This document shows, piece after piece, positions 1 to 5,709 of a stretch of DNA of 5,709 nt. Every line of letters begins with the position of its first letter. Position 1 is the stretch's first letter. A program made the position numbers and the translations under genes. Below the pieces are notes generated by a model. The model was not told where the DNA came from, searched no databases, and worked only from the letters and a program-made list of their open reading frames with translations. The DNA is from Chitinophagaceae bacterium (lineage in GTDB: Bacteria; Bacteroidota; Bacteroidia; Chitinophagales; Chitinophagaceae): positions 1-5,709 of the forward strand of contig JAHEZB010000187.1 of NCBI GenBank assembly GCA_023251285.1. The letters are read 5' to 3'.

Positions 1-361
1 GATAAGTTTTATATTCCATCAAAACCCTTCCTCCATCTGAAAACTTTTTCCACAATTCATCGGTTTCTATTTCGGTCTCGCAGGTTACAAACAAAGATAT
101 TGATGGATTAAATTGGAAAACAGGGCCGCCATTCAGCACCATAAATTCCTGGTCATTCAAAGTGAATGATGCAGCCATCAGTGAATCTTTTCGCTGCCCC
201 GATGCCTTTGCCGCTTCTTCATTATAATAGCTTTTAGATGTTATTTGAGAATTTTTAAAACAGCTTATATAAAAATTCATCGCCTCTTCAGCATCGTGTG
301 CAAACCAAAGAAAAGGAGCGATTCTTTCGGTCTTGTTTTTATTGGTGTCTGTTGATTCCAT
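1..361 (-). CDS. PhnB-like VOC family protein, 3' end off window
   Basis: This is the N-terminal 120 codons of a glyoxalase/VOC-fold protein of the PhnB-like type (Pfam family named 3-demethylubiquinone-9 3-methyltransferase). The ATG is at 359-361 and the frame stays open to base 1. The diagnostic opening is IAPFLWFAHDAEEAMNFY at residues 14-31, the first beta strand and helix of the fold. It is followed by ISCFKNS, then MAASFTLNDQEFMVLNGGP (about residues 82-100) and the strand SISLFVTCE. Family members are about 140-165 residues, so roughly the last quarter, including the usual GWxxD-type end, is missing. VOC proteins bind a metal and small ligands in dimers in the cytoplasm, but most PhnB-like members have no proven reaction and the methyltransferase name is misleading. 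It lies 93 bases downstream of the DoxX-like gene on the same strand. I see no separate TAnnTTTG promoter in that gap, so co-transcription is likely. There is no Shine-Dalgarno sequence before the ATG. An in-frame TTG lies 24 bases upstream of the ATG, but the family alignment favours the ATG. Confidence 0.88.
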   Translation of the reverse strand, partial: MESTDTNKNKTERIAPFLWFAHDAEEAMNFYISCFKNSQITSKSYYNEEAAKASGQRKDSLMAASFTLNDQEFMVLNGGPVFQFNPSISLFVTCETEIETDELWKKFSDGGRVLMEYKTY

Positions 362-454
362 GTGTTTTATTTTTAAAAAGTACAAAAAGATTTTTTAAAA
401 CATTTCTTAAGATTGAACTTCCCGTACCCGGATTTACAAATCGACTTTCGCACA

Positions 455-835
455 TCAACGGATGGCGCGATAATAATAAATATATGATACTACAAGCAGG
501 ACAAACATGATCAGCGGAGAAAAAGTATTTGCCACCCATCCATCTACTGACAGATAGGCAATAAATGCAGAAATAAAATCAATTCCAAATGCCACATATA
601 CCCATTCTTTGATGCGCTTATTTACCGGTATGATGAGCAGAATTCCTCCGATCAAATGCCCGATACTTACTTCCCATCTGAACCATTCAGGCAAACCTAA
701 ATGACGGGTACCTTCAATAGCAGCCGGGCTATTTATGAAAAAAGCTCCGGAAATTTCGAATAAGGAGATCAGACCGGTTGAAATCCAATAAATGATTTTG
801 CTTGTTTTGTTTTTTTTGGTAATATTTTCGGCCAT
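455..835 (-). CDS. DoxX-like small integral membrane protein
   Basis: This is a complete 126-residue inner-membrane protein of the DoxX-like family (DoxX_2 type). Four hydrophobic segments are visible at about residues 13-34, 56-71, 76-96 and 102-123. The lysine-rich N-terminus and the RAIR C-terminus suggest both ends face the cytoplasm. Recognisable family features are IIYWISTGLISLFEISG at the start of helix 1, HLGLPEWFRWEVSIGHLIGG before and into helix 2, and RIKEWVYVAFGIDFISAFIA in helix 3. The family function is not settled. Relatives are linked to oxidative or sulfur stress and to terminal oxidase accessory roles, but nothing here shows which. The ATG at 833-835 is fixed by an in-frame TAA at 851-853. 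No Shine-Dalgarno sequence precedes it, as is usual in Bacteroidota. The VOC gene follows on the same strand, and such DoxX-like/VOC pairs often sit in small stress-related clusters in soil Bacteroidota (general knowledge, not shown here). Confidence 0.88.
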   Translation of the reverse strand: MAENITKKNKTSKIIYWISTGLISLFEISGAFFINSPAAIEGTRHLGLPEWFRWEVSIGHLIGGILLIIPVNKRIKEWVYVAFGIDFISAFIAYLSVDGWVANTFSPLIMFVLLVVSYIYYYRAIR

Positions 836-877
836 AATTGCTTTGGATGATTAATTTTTTGATTTATTAATTTTAAG

Positions 878-1084
878 TCATTTATAAATAGCAGCACTCC
901 GAACACCAGCACCTCCTTTATAATCCTTTTCTACAAAAATAACCGTATGCGTTTTCTTCTTTAGGGTGCAAATGCGTCTTTTGTGAAGGTTGATTACGAC
1001 AAAAAATTCATAAAGGAAACGGGCCGGTAAAACCCTTGCTTCTTTATTTTTTTTACGGATATAGTATTCGCTTCTATGTCGAAG
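878..1084 (-). pseudogene. Possible gene remnant, 68 open codons with no start
   Basis: On the minus strand the frame is open from just after a TGA (1085-1087) to a TGA at 878-880, giving 68 sense codons. It contains no ATG, GTG or TTG. The translation looks protein-like rather than random. Early parts read EYYIRKKNKEARVLPARF and YEFFVVI, and it ends HTVIFVEKDYKGGAGVRSAA then IYK. The last codons (GGT GCT GGT GTT CGG AGT GCT GCT) are GC-richer than the surroundings. The stop lies 42 bases before the ATG of the DoxX-like gene on the same strand, the spacing expected of an upstream operon partner. I do not recognise the family. One or two open runs of this length are expected by chance in AT-rich DNA of this size, so it may mean nothing. 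An overlapping frame with a GGAGGT sequence (911-916) gives no better gene. Confidence 0.22.
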
Positions 1085-1175
1085 TCAATTTAAAAAGTAC
1101 CGGGAGTTATAATAAATATTGCTAAAACTTTGGATAACTTAAATAGAAGTATTACTTTGGACGCGTAATTCCGTA

Positions 1176-1229
1176 GGCAATTTCTCAAAACAAAACGAGA
1201 AAAAGGATGTTGAGAATGAGTGAGTTGCC
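1176..1229. repeat. Nested weak inverted repeat in gene-free stretch
   Basis: GGCAA (1176-1180) pairs with TTGCC (1225-1229). Inside it TTTCTC (1181-1186) pairs with GAGAAA (1196-1201) around a 10-base A-rich loop, and TTCTCA (1182-1187) can pair instead with TGAGAA (1211-1216). The stems are short and mostly AT, and no run of T follows, so this is not a convincing terminator. It could be part of a structured leader or small RNA, or chance. Confidence 0.2.
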
Positions 1230-1359
1230 ATAATCTGCGCCAATATTCTAAAGCTTATGAAAGGCTAACAGCTAAATCCAATGACTTATAAGTTTTGCGT
1301 ATAATGTTGTATTTGTAATAACAGCATTGAAAGAAGCGATGTTTACTTTTGGTTTTCAT

Positions 1360-1545
1360 TTACAGGAAGAATTTTAAAAGATTGATTGCTAAGTATAAGC
1401 GTTTCCAATTTGAGAAAACAATGCTTTTGGAAATAACGTAAACAAATTCAAACAGATCTTTTGAAGCTGACACCTGGTTTCTAAAATAAAGCTGTTTCAA
1501 GCGCCCATAACCAAAACTTTGAAATGCCTGTTGCAGTCTAAATTT
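1360..1545 (-). pseudogene. Possible gene remnant, 61 open codons, unrecognised
   Basis: On the minus strand a frame is open from just after a TAA (1546-1548) to a TAA at 1360-1362, giving 61 sense codons without an ATG. Its only plausible starts are internal TTG or GTG codons. The translation includes LQQAFQSFGYGRLKQLYF, NQVSASKDLFEFVYVISKS and WKRLYLAINLLKFFL, a balanced and rather protein-like composition. I do not recognise a family and see no transposase signature. It lies in the same orientation as the stretch at 878-1084 but in a different frame, with stops between, so both could be pieces of one decayed gene. Chance is an adequate alternative given the low GC. Confidence 0.18.
1402..1433. 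repeat. 7-base inverted repeat, possible hairpin
   Basis: TTTCCAA (1402-1408) and TTGGAAA (1427-1433) are perfect inverted copies separated by 18 bases. A G-U pair could extend the stem by one in RNA. There is no T run on either side, so it does not look like a terminator. It overlaps the open stretch at 1360-1545. It could be a protein-binding site or chance. Confidence 0.2.
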
Positions 1546-1720
1546 TTAATTCGAACTACTCAAAAAATGAACACAGAATTTTTAATATCCAAAATGATCA
1601 GAATACAATAAGCAGTGGTTTTATTATTCAGAAAAATTACATACTTCTGACCTAATCCGGCAAAACAAAAGAAATAAACGCTGAACTTTTTCGTTGCAAA
1701 AAATTAAAAATATTGATTAG

Positions 1721-2485
1721 ATGAACTTATTTGACACATCGATTGTACATTATCTCATTAAAACATCCCAATACACGCCAACATTTACTTCCTTGATGTT
1801 GTTTCTTGTTGACAATGCGCTTTTAAAGGGTGGCGTTGTCGTATCAATGCTTTGGTACCTGTGGTTTAGAAAAAGTGACGGGATGACCTTGACGAGGGAA
1901 AAAGTGATTATTTCCGTCATTTCATGCATCATTGCCATATTTATAGGGAGATTATTGGCACGCGTGCTTCCCTTCAGGTTTAGACCTTTGGTGGATCCCG
2001 CCTTTGCACAGTTTTACCACAACAAGTCTATGGCAGATAGTTTTGATATGGCCAGCTCATTTCCAAGTGATCATGCCGTAATGTTTTTCGCCCTGGCCAC
2101 TGGCATTTTCTTAATATCAAAAAAACTGGGACTATTTGCTTATTTATATGTATTCTTTGTAATTTGCTTTCCGAGGGTTTATTTGGGATTACACTATCCA
2201 ACAGATATTTTGACCGGGGCAATTGTTGGTATTATAACTACACTGGTTTTCGCTTCTCCAAAATTATGGCATCCGTTAACCGAAAGGATAATACGGATTT
2301 CAAATAAATATACCGGCCTTTTTTATGTCTTTTTCTTTTTGTTTTCTTTTGAAATCAGCACCTTGTTTGACTCGTTGCGCGCAATTGTTCATTTCTTATT
2401 TTCCGGTTTATATGAAAGCATCTTGGGACGACACGCAGATAGAATGGCGCAAATATTTATTGATACCATCAGGCACTTCCATTAA
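1721..2485 (+). CDS. PAP2-family membrane phosphatase
   Basis: This is a complete 254-residue integral membrane phosphatase of the PAP2 (type 2 phosphatidic acid phosphatase) superfamily. All three catalytic motifs are present. C1 is R81-x6-R88-P89, with Arg where Lys is common. C2 is P115-S116-D117-H118, PSDH rather than the usual PSGH. C3 is R152-x5-H158-x3-D162, with Pro rather than Ser before the Arg. By family knowledge H158 is the nucleophile and H118 the acid that protonates the leaving group. Hydrophobic segments lie near residues 22-49, 61-79, 118-133, 137-155, 163-179 and 198-216. The active site should face the periplasm. Likely substrates are undecaprenyl pyrophosphate (as in BcrC/YbjG) or other lipid phosphates; the sequence cannot decide. 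After the last catalytic segment there is a tail of about 70 residues (from 182) with an extra membrane segment, longer than in minimal BcrC-like enzymes of about 200 residues. The ATG is fixed by a TAG immediately before it (1718-1720). The gene stands alone, divergent from DoxX and convergent with DUF5686. Confidence 0.92.
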   Translation: MNLFDTSIVHYLIKTSQYTPTFTSLMLFLVDNALLKGGVVVSMLWYLWFRKSDGMTLTREKVIISVISCIIAIFIGRLLARVLPFRFRPLVDPAFAQFYHNKSMADSFDMASSFPSDHAVMFFALATGIFLISKKLGLFAYLYVFFVICFPRVYLGLHYPTDILTGAIVGIITTLVFASPKLWHPLTERIIRISNKYTGLFYVFFFLFSFEISTLFDSLRAIVHFLFSGLYESILGRHADRMAQIFIDTIRHFH

Positions 2486-2621
2486 TTCTTTCTAAGTGAG
2501 GATGAGATTGAATTTGTAATATCCTAATCCCGGAATTCAGCATACGGACAAATATGTTGTTTTTGTAATCGTCTTTTTTATCAACCTTTCAACCCGCCGA
2601 AGAAAGCGTAGCCGCTGTTTC
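2486..2621. other. Spacer between convergent genes, no strong terminator
   Basis: These 136 bases separate the ends of the PAP2 gene and the DUF5686 gene and should hold both transcription ends. The best rightward candidate is a weak AT stem, ACAAA (2548-2552) with TTTGT (2562-2566), a few bases before a T6 run at 2573-2578. Leftward, AGCG with CGCT around TAGC (2605-2616) forms only four pairs. Neither is a good intrinsic terminator. Confidence 0.35.
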
Positions 2622-5135
2622 TCAAAACTTCAATTCCAAACTTCCCTTTAATCCAAACCTGCAAATACCCGGATTGTTCAAATAATTCAATCTCCAAACC
2701 GCATCTATTCTTATCAAATGAAAAATGTTGTCAATGCCAACGCCTGTTTCCATGTAAGGGGTTTTATCAGGAATGGTGAAATGGTAATTGATACTGCTGT
2801 CATAATATCCGTTCGCAATTTTATTTGCTTCCGACATGGTTCCCATCACTCCTTTGAATGTAACAAGCGACCTCCATTTAAGTTTTTTTAATAAAGGAAC
2901 ATATTTGAAGGGGAAGCTTCCAAAATTTTGCTGCACAGAGAGACTTGCATATTTGTCCGTTGCAAATTCATAACGGTTCATGTTGTTGAATGCATACTTG
3001 TTATAATAATAAGTGTCGTTGCCTTTCTGCACATCCAGCAAAATAACCGGAAGAATGCCGTTGGTAAAGCCTGCATTGATGGTATAAGACAACTGTCCTA
3101 TTCTGCCATCAGTAAAATCGTGTTGAATATTCAGATTCCATTTGCTGTAGTCAAAATTACTTTTTAAAAAACCGGTATTGACTTTAATGCCTTTGGTATA
3201 CCTGAGCGTTACGATCGGGTAATTACTTCCGAGACTGCTTCTTGTGTAATATTGGGTTATGTATTTTTCTTTATGGGAAAATCTCAAAGAAACGGTTGCC
3301 TCATTGACGGTGTAATCATCATTAACACCGGGTTTGGTAACAATATATGGAGCAAAATCGCCATACGTGTAGTACACATTGAAAAACGGTGTGATGGCAC
3401 TGTTCTTTAATTCTGCCCCAATGCCGATGCCATTGTCGAAATATTTTTTGTATTTTATATCCGCATCTCTTCTGTTCAACAACCTGATCTCAGAATAACT
3501 AACCCTTCTTAAAAATGAAGCAAATACTGAATTTTGATCCAGCTCGTCCTGGTGTTCATACCCTGCAGAAATGTCGCTGGTATAAGTAAGCTTAAGTGTG
3601 CTCCATTGTTTGCGCGTTAATACAAATAAGGAACTGGCCAGGTAACGGAATTGCTTGTCTCTTGTTGACAAGCCGGCATATCCCCACAATTGAATATTTT
3701 GATTAAAAAGATGATTGGTTTCCAGTCCAAAAGTGTAGCGGTTTCCTTCTACTTTATTGTTGGTATAGACCGAATAAATATTTCCAAGGTCAACGGTTCC
3801 GGTGGTATAATAACCGGTACTTAACGCGGAGATAATTTTTCCATATGTAACGACTGCAGGAATTTTTGTAAGCGTATCCATCAGCTGGTAAACAGAATTT
3901 TCTGACCTGGTTAATGGCTCAAACCTGCTGCCGGTCCACGTTGAGGAATCGGTTGAAACAGGTACGCTTACCATTTCTTTTTTCTCAAAAGCGGTATCTA
4001 TTGAATTATTATCCAAAATCGCGCCGCGGTATAAAGTTGTTTTCTTTACAACCGCTCCGGTTCTTTTCAACTGACGAATGCCCAGATCGAGATACAGAAC
4101 AGTTTTTTGAGGGAAAAAATGCTGATCTGCCGCTTCAAAGTTTTGAGATATTTCAAACTTATCTACAAAATTAATGTTGGCGTTTTTATCAATATGCATC
4201 GTCACCGATTTGACGGCAAAAGAAGTATCAGTGATCCACATATAACCGTTGAACGTATTGCTGCCAAAGGATTTGGGCGCAAACTGAACCTGGATGCACC
4301 GGTGATGGTCGAAGACAACAGTATCCAGGATATGATACTCGTAAAAAATCAAAGCATTTTCAGAAATAGGACTGATAAAATTTACATCCGCAAGTTTGAT
4401 ATTGTTGTCATAAATATTGATATTTTTATAAAGACCATCGACATAAGTAAGGATCGATTTATTATCTATTCCTGAACTCTTAATAGCGGTATAATCATAT
4501 CTTTCTTTACGCGGATTTTTTTTGTAATAATAATTCGCATTGCTTTCCGACAGGTAGACCGGCAATAGTTTTTGATTGTCGGCGGTAGTATCTGTGTTTT
4601 TAAAGGCGAAATCCAGGGGTTTTAACAGGCGGCTGTTCTGCAGTTTTTCAGGAATGTTTTTCAGGTCCACTTCTATTTTATCGTATACCTCGCATTCATA
4701 ACTTTCGTTCTCAAATACATTATTATGCACTTTATTTTTGATCACATTTTTGATCAGTTTTTGCGCCCTGGTATATTTCGCTTTCACCGAAATGACTACA
4801 GCCTGCATGGTGGTTGAAAGCGGTTGAGCCGAAAAATCAATTTCCTGCTCCTTTGCTTTTGTTACCGGCTTTATAATCGTTTTATATCCGATCATGGACA
4901 AAGCAATAGAGTCTGTTTTGTCATCGATCGTAAAAGTATATCTGCCTTTTTCATCGGTGATTACGCCGGCTCCGGAGGTGAGCGAATAAACACTGCACGA
5001 AACCAAAGGCATCCTGGTCGCGGAGTCTATGATTTTTCCTGTAACCACTCGTTCCTGCGCAAAAATATTGCTACAAAAGGTTGACAGAAAAAAAATGAGC
5101 AAAGAGGATCGGAGAAAAAGGGTTATTATTTTCAA
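2622..5135 (-). CDS. Exported DUF5686 protein with carboxypeptidase-regulatory-like domain
   Basis: This is a complete 837-residue exported protein with the typical length and architecture of the Bacteroidota-specific DUF5686 family. Residues 1-26 form a signal peptide: KIITLFLR, a hydrophobic core, and cleavage likely after NIFA before Q27. Cys21 lies in LSTFC, which is not a proper lipobox. Residues 28-115 are a CarboxypepD_reg-like beta-sandwich (RVVTGKIIDSATRMPLV, then GVITDEKGRYTF, then IGYKT), as found at the start of many TonB-dependent receptors. From about 120 the DUF5686 region begins (AQKLIKNVIKNK, SYECEVYDKIEV). The second half, from about 430, alternates polar and hydrophobic residues in many short strands. 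It contains PYMETGVGIDNIFHLIRIDA (794-813) and ends in GLKGSLELKF, a terminal Phe like an outer-membrane barrel signal. I infer an outer-membrane beta-barrel; the molecular role is unknown. The start is TTG (5133-5135): an in-frame TGA lies at 5163-5165 and no ATG or GTG occurs between, while the next in-frame ATG would delete the signal peptide. Confidence 0.93.
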   Translation of the reverse strand: MKIITLFLRSSLLIFFLSTFCSNIFAQERVVTGKIIDSATRMPLVSCSVYSLTSGAGVITDEKGRYTFTIDDKTDSIALSMIGYKTIIKPVTKAKEQEIDFSAQPLSTTMQAVVISVKAKYTRAQKLIKNVIKNKVHNNVFENESYECEVYDKIEVDLKNIPEKLQNSRLLKPLDFAFKNTDTTADNQKLLPVYLSESNANYYYKKNPRKERYDYTAIKSSGIDNKSILTYVDGLYKNINIYDNNIKLADVNFISPISENALIFYEYHILDTVVFDHHRCIQVQFAPKSFGSNTFNGYMWITDTSFAVKSVTMHIDKNANINFVDKFEISQNFEAADQHFFPQKTVLYLDLGIRQLKRTGAVVKKTTLYRGAILDNNSIDTAFEKKEMVSVPVSTDSSTWTGSRFEPLTRSENSVYQLMDTLTKIPAVVTYGKIISALSTGYYTTGTVDLGNIYSVYTNNKVEGNRYTFGLETNHLFNQNIQLWGYAGLSTRDKQFRYLASSLFVLTRKQWSTLKLTYTSDISAGYEHQDELDQNSVFASFLRRVSYSEIRLLNRRDADIKYKKYFDNGIGIGAELKNSAITPFFNVYYTYGDFAPYIVTKPGVNDDYTVNEATVSLRFSHKEKYITQYYTRSSLGSNYPIVTLRYTKGIKVNTGFLKSNFDYSKWNLNIQHDFTDGRIGQLSYTINAGFTNGILPVILLDVQKGNDTYYYNKYAFNNMNRYEFATDKYASLSVQQNFGSFPFKYVPLLKKLKWRSLVTFKGVMGTMSEANKIANGYYDSSINYHFTIPDKTPYMETGVGIDNIFHLIRIDAVWRLNYLNNPGICRFGLKGSLELKF

Positions 5136-5152
5136 AAGGGTTTTTTGCGCTA

Positions 5153-5183
5153 CAAATTTAATTCACAAAAACGCTTTTCAAAA
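5153..5183 (-). promoter_or_regulatory. Bacteroidota-type promoter of the DUF5686 gene
   Basis: On the minus strand, TTTTG (5179-5183, the -33 element) is followed after 18 bases by TAAATTTG (5153-5160), an exact match to the Bacteroidota -7 consensus TAnnTTTG. Transcription would start near 5147, leaving a leader of only about 12 bases before the TTG start codon. No Shine-Dalgarno sequence fits in it. This suggests the DUF5686 gene can be transcribed separately from the oxidoreductase gene upstream. Confidence 0.5.
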
Positions 5184-5269
5184 CTTTATGTTGTTTTTAC
5201 GAAGAAATTACGATAAAACTTTAGGTTGCTGGACTTATACGAACAGTTTTCAAGCAATTTGGTTGTTAT

Positions 5270-5709
5270 CTACAAAGTATTTTTCATGATCTTACCAAAC
5301 AATTCATAAGAATGGATCTTGGCTGCCTGATCATAAATGTTCGATATGATCATGATCTCATCAATTTTTGCTTTGTCGATAAAATCCCCTATATCTTTTT
5401 TTACCGTCTGCGCACTTCCGATAAACGACAACGACAACATCTGGTTCAAAGCCACCTTTTGTTCCGCTGTCCAGATTTCTTCCATGTTCTCAACAGGCGG
5501 TTGAAGCGGTTTTCGGATGCCGGTGACAATTCCCAGAAACATTTGATATAACGAAGTAACCAATAAGTTTGCCTCCGCATCTGTATCAGCTGCAATCACA
5601 TTTACGCAAGCCATCACATACGGTTTTTCAAGGTGCTTTGAAGGACGAAATAGTCTTCGGTATAAATCAATTGCCCCAAAAAACTGGCCCGGAGCAAAAT
5701 GACTGGCAA
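5270..5709 (-). CDS. LLM-class flavin-dependent oxidoreductase, 5' end off window
   Basis: This is the C-terminal 145 residues of a bacterial luciferase-like (LLM class) oxidoreductase; the usual length is about 330-340. The frame is open from the right edge to TAG at 5270-5272. The stretch SHFAPGQFFGAIDLYRRLF then PSKHLEKPYVMACVN then VIAADTDAEA is the characteristic middle part of the single-subunit LLM group (MsnO8-like). The ending FIGSAQTVKKDIGDFI, DEIMIISNIYDQAAKIHSYE is its usual C-terminal helix-strand pattern. These TIM-barrel enzymes use reduced FMN (or F420 in actinobacteria) to oxidise small organic substrates. FMN is expected here, but the substrate is unknown and light emission is not implied. 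A GTG or ATG near 5612-5617 is internal (in PYVMACVN), not the start. The DUF5686 gene follows 134 bases downstream on the same strand with its own promoter candidate, so the two may not be one operon. No terminator hairpin is visible after the stop. Confidence 0.9.
   Translation of the reverse strand, partial: ASHFAPGQFFGAIDLYRRLFRPSKHLEKPYVMACVNVIAADTDAEANLLVTSLYQMFLGIVTGIRKPLQPPVENMEEIWTAEQKVALNQMLSLSFIGSAQTVKKDIGDFIDKAKIDEIMIISNIYDQAAKIHSYELFGKIMKNTL

Larger units (their letters stand above)
836..1720. other. 885-base gene-free stretch between divergent genes
   Basis: No start-to-stop frame of 60 or more codons exists on either strand, and no tRNA-like or rRNA-like sequence is visible. 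The stretch must contain the promoters for the DoxX-like gene (leftward) and the PAP2 gene (rightward), yet neither is clear. TATTTTTG on the minus strand (934-941) matches the Bacteroidota -7 element, but the nearest upstream TTTG (969-972) is 27 bases away, further than the usual 17-23. The stretch also holds two start-less open stretches on the minus strand and two weak inverted repeats, listed separately. It is much longer than the other spacers in the window (93, 136 and 134 bases), so decay of a former gene or an unrecognised small RNA is possible. Confidence 0.7.

Noticed and set aside
911..916. GGAGGT on the minus strand, a perfect Shine-Dalgarno match, followed by GTG codons opening a frame that runs into the DoxX-like gene.
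   Set aside because: The frame overlaps the confident DoxX-like gene out of phase and gives a lysine- and asparagine-rich translation unlike a protein. Bacteroidota rarely depend on Shine-Dalgarno sequences.
1284..1293. Perfect 10-base palindrome ACTTATAAGT as an operator.
   Set aside because: About one such palindrome is expected by chance in 885 bases, and it is far from both gene starts.
1344..1351. TACTTTTG, an exact TAnnTTTG match on the plus strand, as a promoter for the PAP2 gene.
   Set aside because: No TTG at a suitable distance upstream (the nearest is 14 bases away, the next TTTG 28), and it lies about 370 bases from the start codon.
1447..1500. Near-perfect inverted repeat TTCAAACAG / CTGTTTCAA (8 of 9 bases).
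   Set aside because: A 36-base loop and a mismatch in the stem leave little support for a structure or for transposon ends; no target duplication is visible.
1642..1649. TACTTCTG, one mismatch from TAnnTTTG, 71 bases before the PAP2 start.
   Set aside because: The location is plausible, but there is no TTG-type -33 element at the right distance; a one-mismatch match alone is weak in AT-rich DNA.
2928..4475. Several plus-strand open frames of 79-122 codons inside the DUF5686 gene.
   Set aside because: They are antisense shadows of a confident 837-codon gene and have no recognisable domains.
5038..5072. Cys21 in the DUF5686 signal peptide as a lipoprotein attachment site.
   Set aside because: The preceding residues LSTF do not fit the lipobox, and a good signal peptidase I site (NIFA before Q27) follows.
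5180..5223. Direct repeat AAAACTTTA at 5180-5188 and 5215-5223 upstream of the DUF5686 gene, as a regulator site.
   Set aside because: Only nine AT-rich bases; one copy overlaps the -33 element, which interests me slightly, but chance is sufficient.

Overview
The window looks like chromosomal DNA from a Bacteroidota bacterium, probably of the Chitinophagales/Sphingobacteriales kind. It is AT-rich. None of the gene starts has a Shine-Dalgarno sequence. The only convincing promoter has the Bacteroidota form (TTTG, then TAnnTTTG). The largest gene belongs to a family (carboxypeptidase-regulatory-like domain plus DUF5686) found essentially only in this phylum. No insertion sequence, CRISPR array, tRNA or rRNA is visible.

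Layout, left to right: (1) bases 1-361, minus strand, the N-terminal 120 codons of a PhnB-like VOC protein whose 3' end lies off the window; (2) bases 455-835, minus strand, a complete four-helix DoxX-like membrane protein just upstream of the VOC gene and probably co-transcribed with it; (3) bases 836-1720, an 885-base stretch with no confident gene, between the divergent DoxX-like and PAP2 genes, holding two start-less open stretches on the minus strand that could be gene remnants and two weak inverted repeats; (4) bases 1721-2485, plus strand, a complete PAP2-family membrane phosphatase; (5) bases 2486-2621, a short spacer between convergent genes; (6) bases 2622-5135, minus strand, a complete 837-residue exported DUF5686 protein, probably an outer-membrane beta-barrel, with a TTG start and a promoter candidate just upstream; (7) bases 5270-5709, minus strand, the C-terminal 145 residues of a luciferase-like (LLM) flavin-dependent oxidoreductase whose 5' end lies off the window.

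The genes do not form an obvious single pathway. The PAP2 phosphatase (probably lipid or undecaprenyl-pyrophosphate phosphatase activity) and the DUF5686 barrel both concern the cell envelope, but they are convergent and have no visible shared control. The DoxX-like/VOC pair resembles small stress or xenobiotic accessory clusters common in soil Bacteroidota. I do not see a novel system here. The places most worth a second look are the 885-base gene-free stretch with its coding-like remnants and the non-ATG start and very short leader of the DUF5686 gene.
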